From NCBI GenBank assembly GCA_001017865.1, contig LATQ01000001.1, positions 2,943,222 to 2,952,786 of the forward strand: a stretch of DNA of 9,565 nt, given 5' to 3'. The DNA comes from Rhodococcus sp. IITR03 (lineage in GTDB: Bacteria; Actinomycetota; Actinomycetes; Mycobacteriales; Mycobacteriaceae). Of this stretch, positions 8,149 through 9,565 are shown in pieces. The position numbers and the translations under genes were made by a program. The notes beneath the pieces were generated by a model, which was given only the letters and a program-made list of their open reading frames with translations, was not told the origin of the DNA and did no database searches. Within the stretch, counting starts at the first letter, position 1, and every line of letters starts with the position of its first letter.

Positions 8149-8925
8149 TCAGGACCCGACGGTCACCGACTCGATCTGCACCGCGCGGTTGGGGGCACCG
8201 CCGCCGGCCGCCATCGATCCGTCGTCGCCCTCTGCTGCGACCTCCTCGATCACGGCGAGTCCGGCTTCGTCGACCGTCCCGAAGGCCGTGTAGGTGGGGG
8301 AAGCTGCGAATCCTCGTAGACCAGGAAGAACTGGCTGCCGTTGCTGCCGGGCCGGCCGGTGTTGGCCATCGCGACCGTGCCGCGCGGTAGATCACCGGCT
8401 GGCGCAGCTGGGCGTCGCCGGGGGCGTACACGTTCTCCGGGTACTCGGTGTCGAAGCCGTAGCCCGGCCCGCCCGTGCCGGTGCCCGTCGGGTCGCCGCA
8501 CTGCAGCACCTGCAGACCCGGCGAGGTCACCAGCCGGTGGCAGGGCGTGTCGTCGAAGTAGCCCTGCTCGGCGAGGGACACGAAGCTGTTGACCGTGCAC
8601 GGGGCCGGCCCGGTCGAGCTCCACGCCGATCACGCCGACGCTGGTGGTGATCTGCGCGGCGGTGGTGCCGGTGGCGGAGACGTCGTCCGCGGACGGGGCG
8701 GTCACGTCGCGCGCGGCGTCACCCGAGGCGTTGTAGGTGCACGAGACGGGATCGCCACCGGCGGGCGCTCCGGCAGTTCGCCCGTGTAGGCGGGGGACTC
8801 CCGGTCGGCGACGGACGCGGTGCCGAGGAGGTCGCGGCGCTGTCGGTGGACGTGTCGTCGGAGCATCCCGTGAGCAGGAGTGCCAGCCCGGCGCCGGCGG
8901 CGAGGGTGGTGCGCAATCGGATCAT
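8149..8925 (-). CDS. Exported lipoprotein cyclophilin-type peptidyl-prolyl isomerase (second of three), frame broken five times
   Basis: This is a predicted extracytoplasmic proline isomerase. ATG 8925 overlaps the stop of ppiB (TGATG), so translation is probably coupled. The signal peptide ends in a good lipobox, LLLTGC, with Cys21. The cyclophilin domain follows in pieces: VSCTYNASGDAARDVTAPSA, GYFDDTPCHRLVTSPGLQVL, LQCGDPTGTGTGGPGYGF, PRGTVAMANTGRPGSNGSQF and YTAFGTVDEAGLAVIEEV. The natural TGA is at 8151-8149. Frame changes fall near 8825, 8755, 8605 (one base gained or two lost), 8386 and 8298; the other four each fit one missing base. The restored length is about 259 aa, close to the 265 aa of the third paralogue. 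A gene finder would report only fragments. The breaks are probably sequence errors rather than decay, because conserved motifs survive throughout. Confidence 0.85.
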
Positions 8926-9565
8926 CAGTCCATCCTGACCGACGTGAGGGTGGTCTCCAGCGCGGGGGCACCGTCGGCGGCTCCGCCTGAGACCCCGGCC
9001 GCGGCGATCTTGTCGAGGGTCGCGAGACCGGTCTCGTCGATCGTGCCGAAGACGGTGTACTGCGGCGGCAGCACCGAATCGCCGTACACCAGGAAGAACT
9101 GGCTGCCGTTGGTGTCCGGGCCGGCGTTGGCCATCGCGAGCGTGCCGCGCGGATAGGTCATCGGTTCCTGTGCCGCGGGATCGTCGGCGGCGAACTGGTC
9201 GGTCGGGAACTCGTTCGCGAACTGGTATCCCGGACCGCCCGACCCGCTACCCGACGGGTCGCCGCACTGCAGGACCTGCAGGGACGGCGAGGTGGTCAGC
9301 CGATGGCAGACCGTCTCGTCGAAGAAGTTCTGCGAGGCCAGCGACAGGAAGCTGTTGACGGTGCACGGCGAATCGTCGTTGTGCAGGATCAGGCCGATGT
9401 TCCCCTGGCTCGTCTCCACGCTGACGCTGATGTCCGTGTTGCCCTCGCCGGTGGTGCGGATGCCTTCGGTGCGCGGCGGCTCTGCCGGCTTCGACGGTTC
9501 GCGGCCGTCCGCGGGGTAGGAGCAGCTCACCGTCTCGGGCAACGGCTCGGACCGGCCCTCGGGGA
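8925..9565 (-). CDS. ppiB: Cyclophilin-type peptidyl-prolyl isomerase PpiB (N-terminus outside window)
   Basis: This proline cis-trans isomerase is the best match among the three to M. tuberculosis PpiB (Rv2582), by recalled sequence similarity across the whole visible domain. About 213 residues are in view and the frame is clean. Landmarks are ETVSCSYPADG, the linker AEPPRTEGIRTTGEG, SQGNIGLILHNDDSPCTVNS, VCHRLTTSPSLQVLQCGDPS with the catalytic Arg, YPRGTLAMANAG, NGSQFFLVYGD and PPQYTVFGTIDETGL. The frame continues beyond 9542 to the window edge (PEGRSEPLPE), so the TTG at 9542 is internal. The N-terminal anchor seen in the M. tuberculosis protein would lie outside the window. Four cysteines match those of the two downstream paralogues. 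The gene is first in a two-gene unit with the next isomerase. Confidence 0.92.
   Translation of the reverse strand, partial: PEGRSEPLPETVSCSYPADGREPSKPAEPPRTEGIRTTGEGNTDISVSVETSQGNIGLILHNDDSPCTVNSFLSLASQNFFDETVCHRLTTSPSLQVLQCGDPSGSGSGGPGYQFANEFPTDQFAADDPAAQEPMTYPRGTLAMANAGPDTNGSQFFLVYGDSVLPPQYTVFGTIDETGLATLDKIAAAGVSGGAADGAPALETTLTSVRMD

Noticed and set aside
1..9565. CRISPR, insertion sequence, toxin-antitoxin, phage or other novel defence system
   Set aside because: No regularly spaced repeats, transposase or inverted-repeat ends, and all long frames resolve into conserved housekeeping genes.

Overview
The window comes from a high-GC actinobacterium of the Mycobacteriales, most likely a Rhodococcus- or Nocardia-type organism. 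The gene order secD - secF - solute-binding lipoprotein - apt - relA, followed by convergent peptidyl-prolyl isomerase genes, is the order known around Mycobacterium tuberculosis relA (Rv2587c to Rv2582). The genus is an inference from recalled protein similarity and synteny; no search was run.

Layout. Bases 1-1188 hold the 3' part of secD (5' end outside the window), then secF (1191-2393), a family-5 solute-binding lipoprotein (2395-4142) and apt (4139-4696). These four are packed with overlaps or gaps of 1-2 nt and look like one plus-strand operon. A 104-nt gap (4697-4800) carries a likely -10 box, a possible leaderless 29-codon ORF and a 7-bp hairpin. relA/rel follows at 4801-7107. After a 33-nt convergent gap the minus strand carries three cyclophilin-type isomerases. 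Read in their own direction they are ppiB (9565-8925, N-terminus outside the window), a lipoprotein paralogue coupled to it by a TGATG overlap (8925-8149), a strong terminator (8123-8091), and a third, separately transcribed lipoprotein paralogue (7938-7141).

Sequence quality. Four genes (secD, the lipoprotein, relA, the middle isomerase) are broken by about 17 small indels, mostly one-base changes in short homopolymers. Conserved protein sequence continues in another frame after each break. Restoring the indels gives whole codon numbers and normal family lengths: 581 aa for the lipoprotein, 770 aa for RelA, about 259 aa for the isomerase. The simplest reading is sequencing or assembly error, so these genes are annotated as full CDS spans with interrupted frames rather than as pseudogenes. 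secF, apt, the 7141-7938 isomerase and the visible part of ppiB are clean.

Functionally the window joins protein export (SecD/SecF drive late translocation), extracytoplasmic folding (three exported cyclophilins), peptide or other solute capture, purine salvage (Apt) and the stringent response (Rel). I see no mobile element, CRISPR array, tRNA, rRNA or defence system. The novel-looking items are modest and regulatory: the small ORF before relA, and a palindrome over the probable promoter of the 7141-7938 isomerase.
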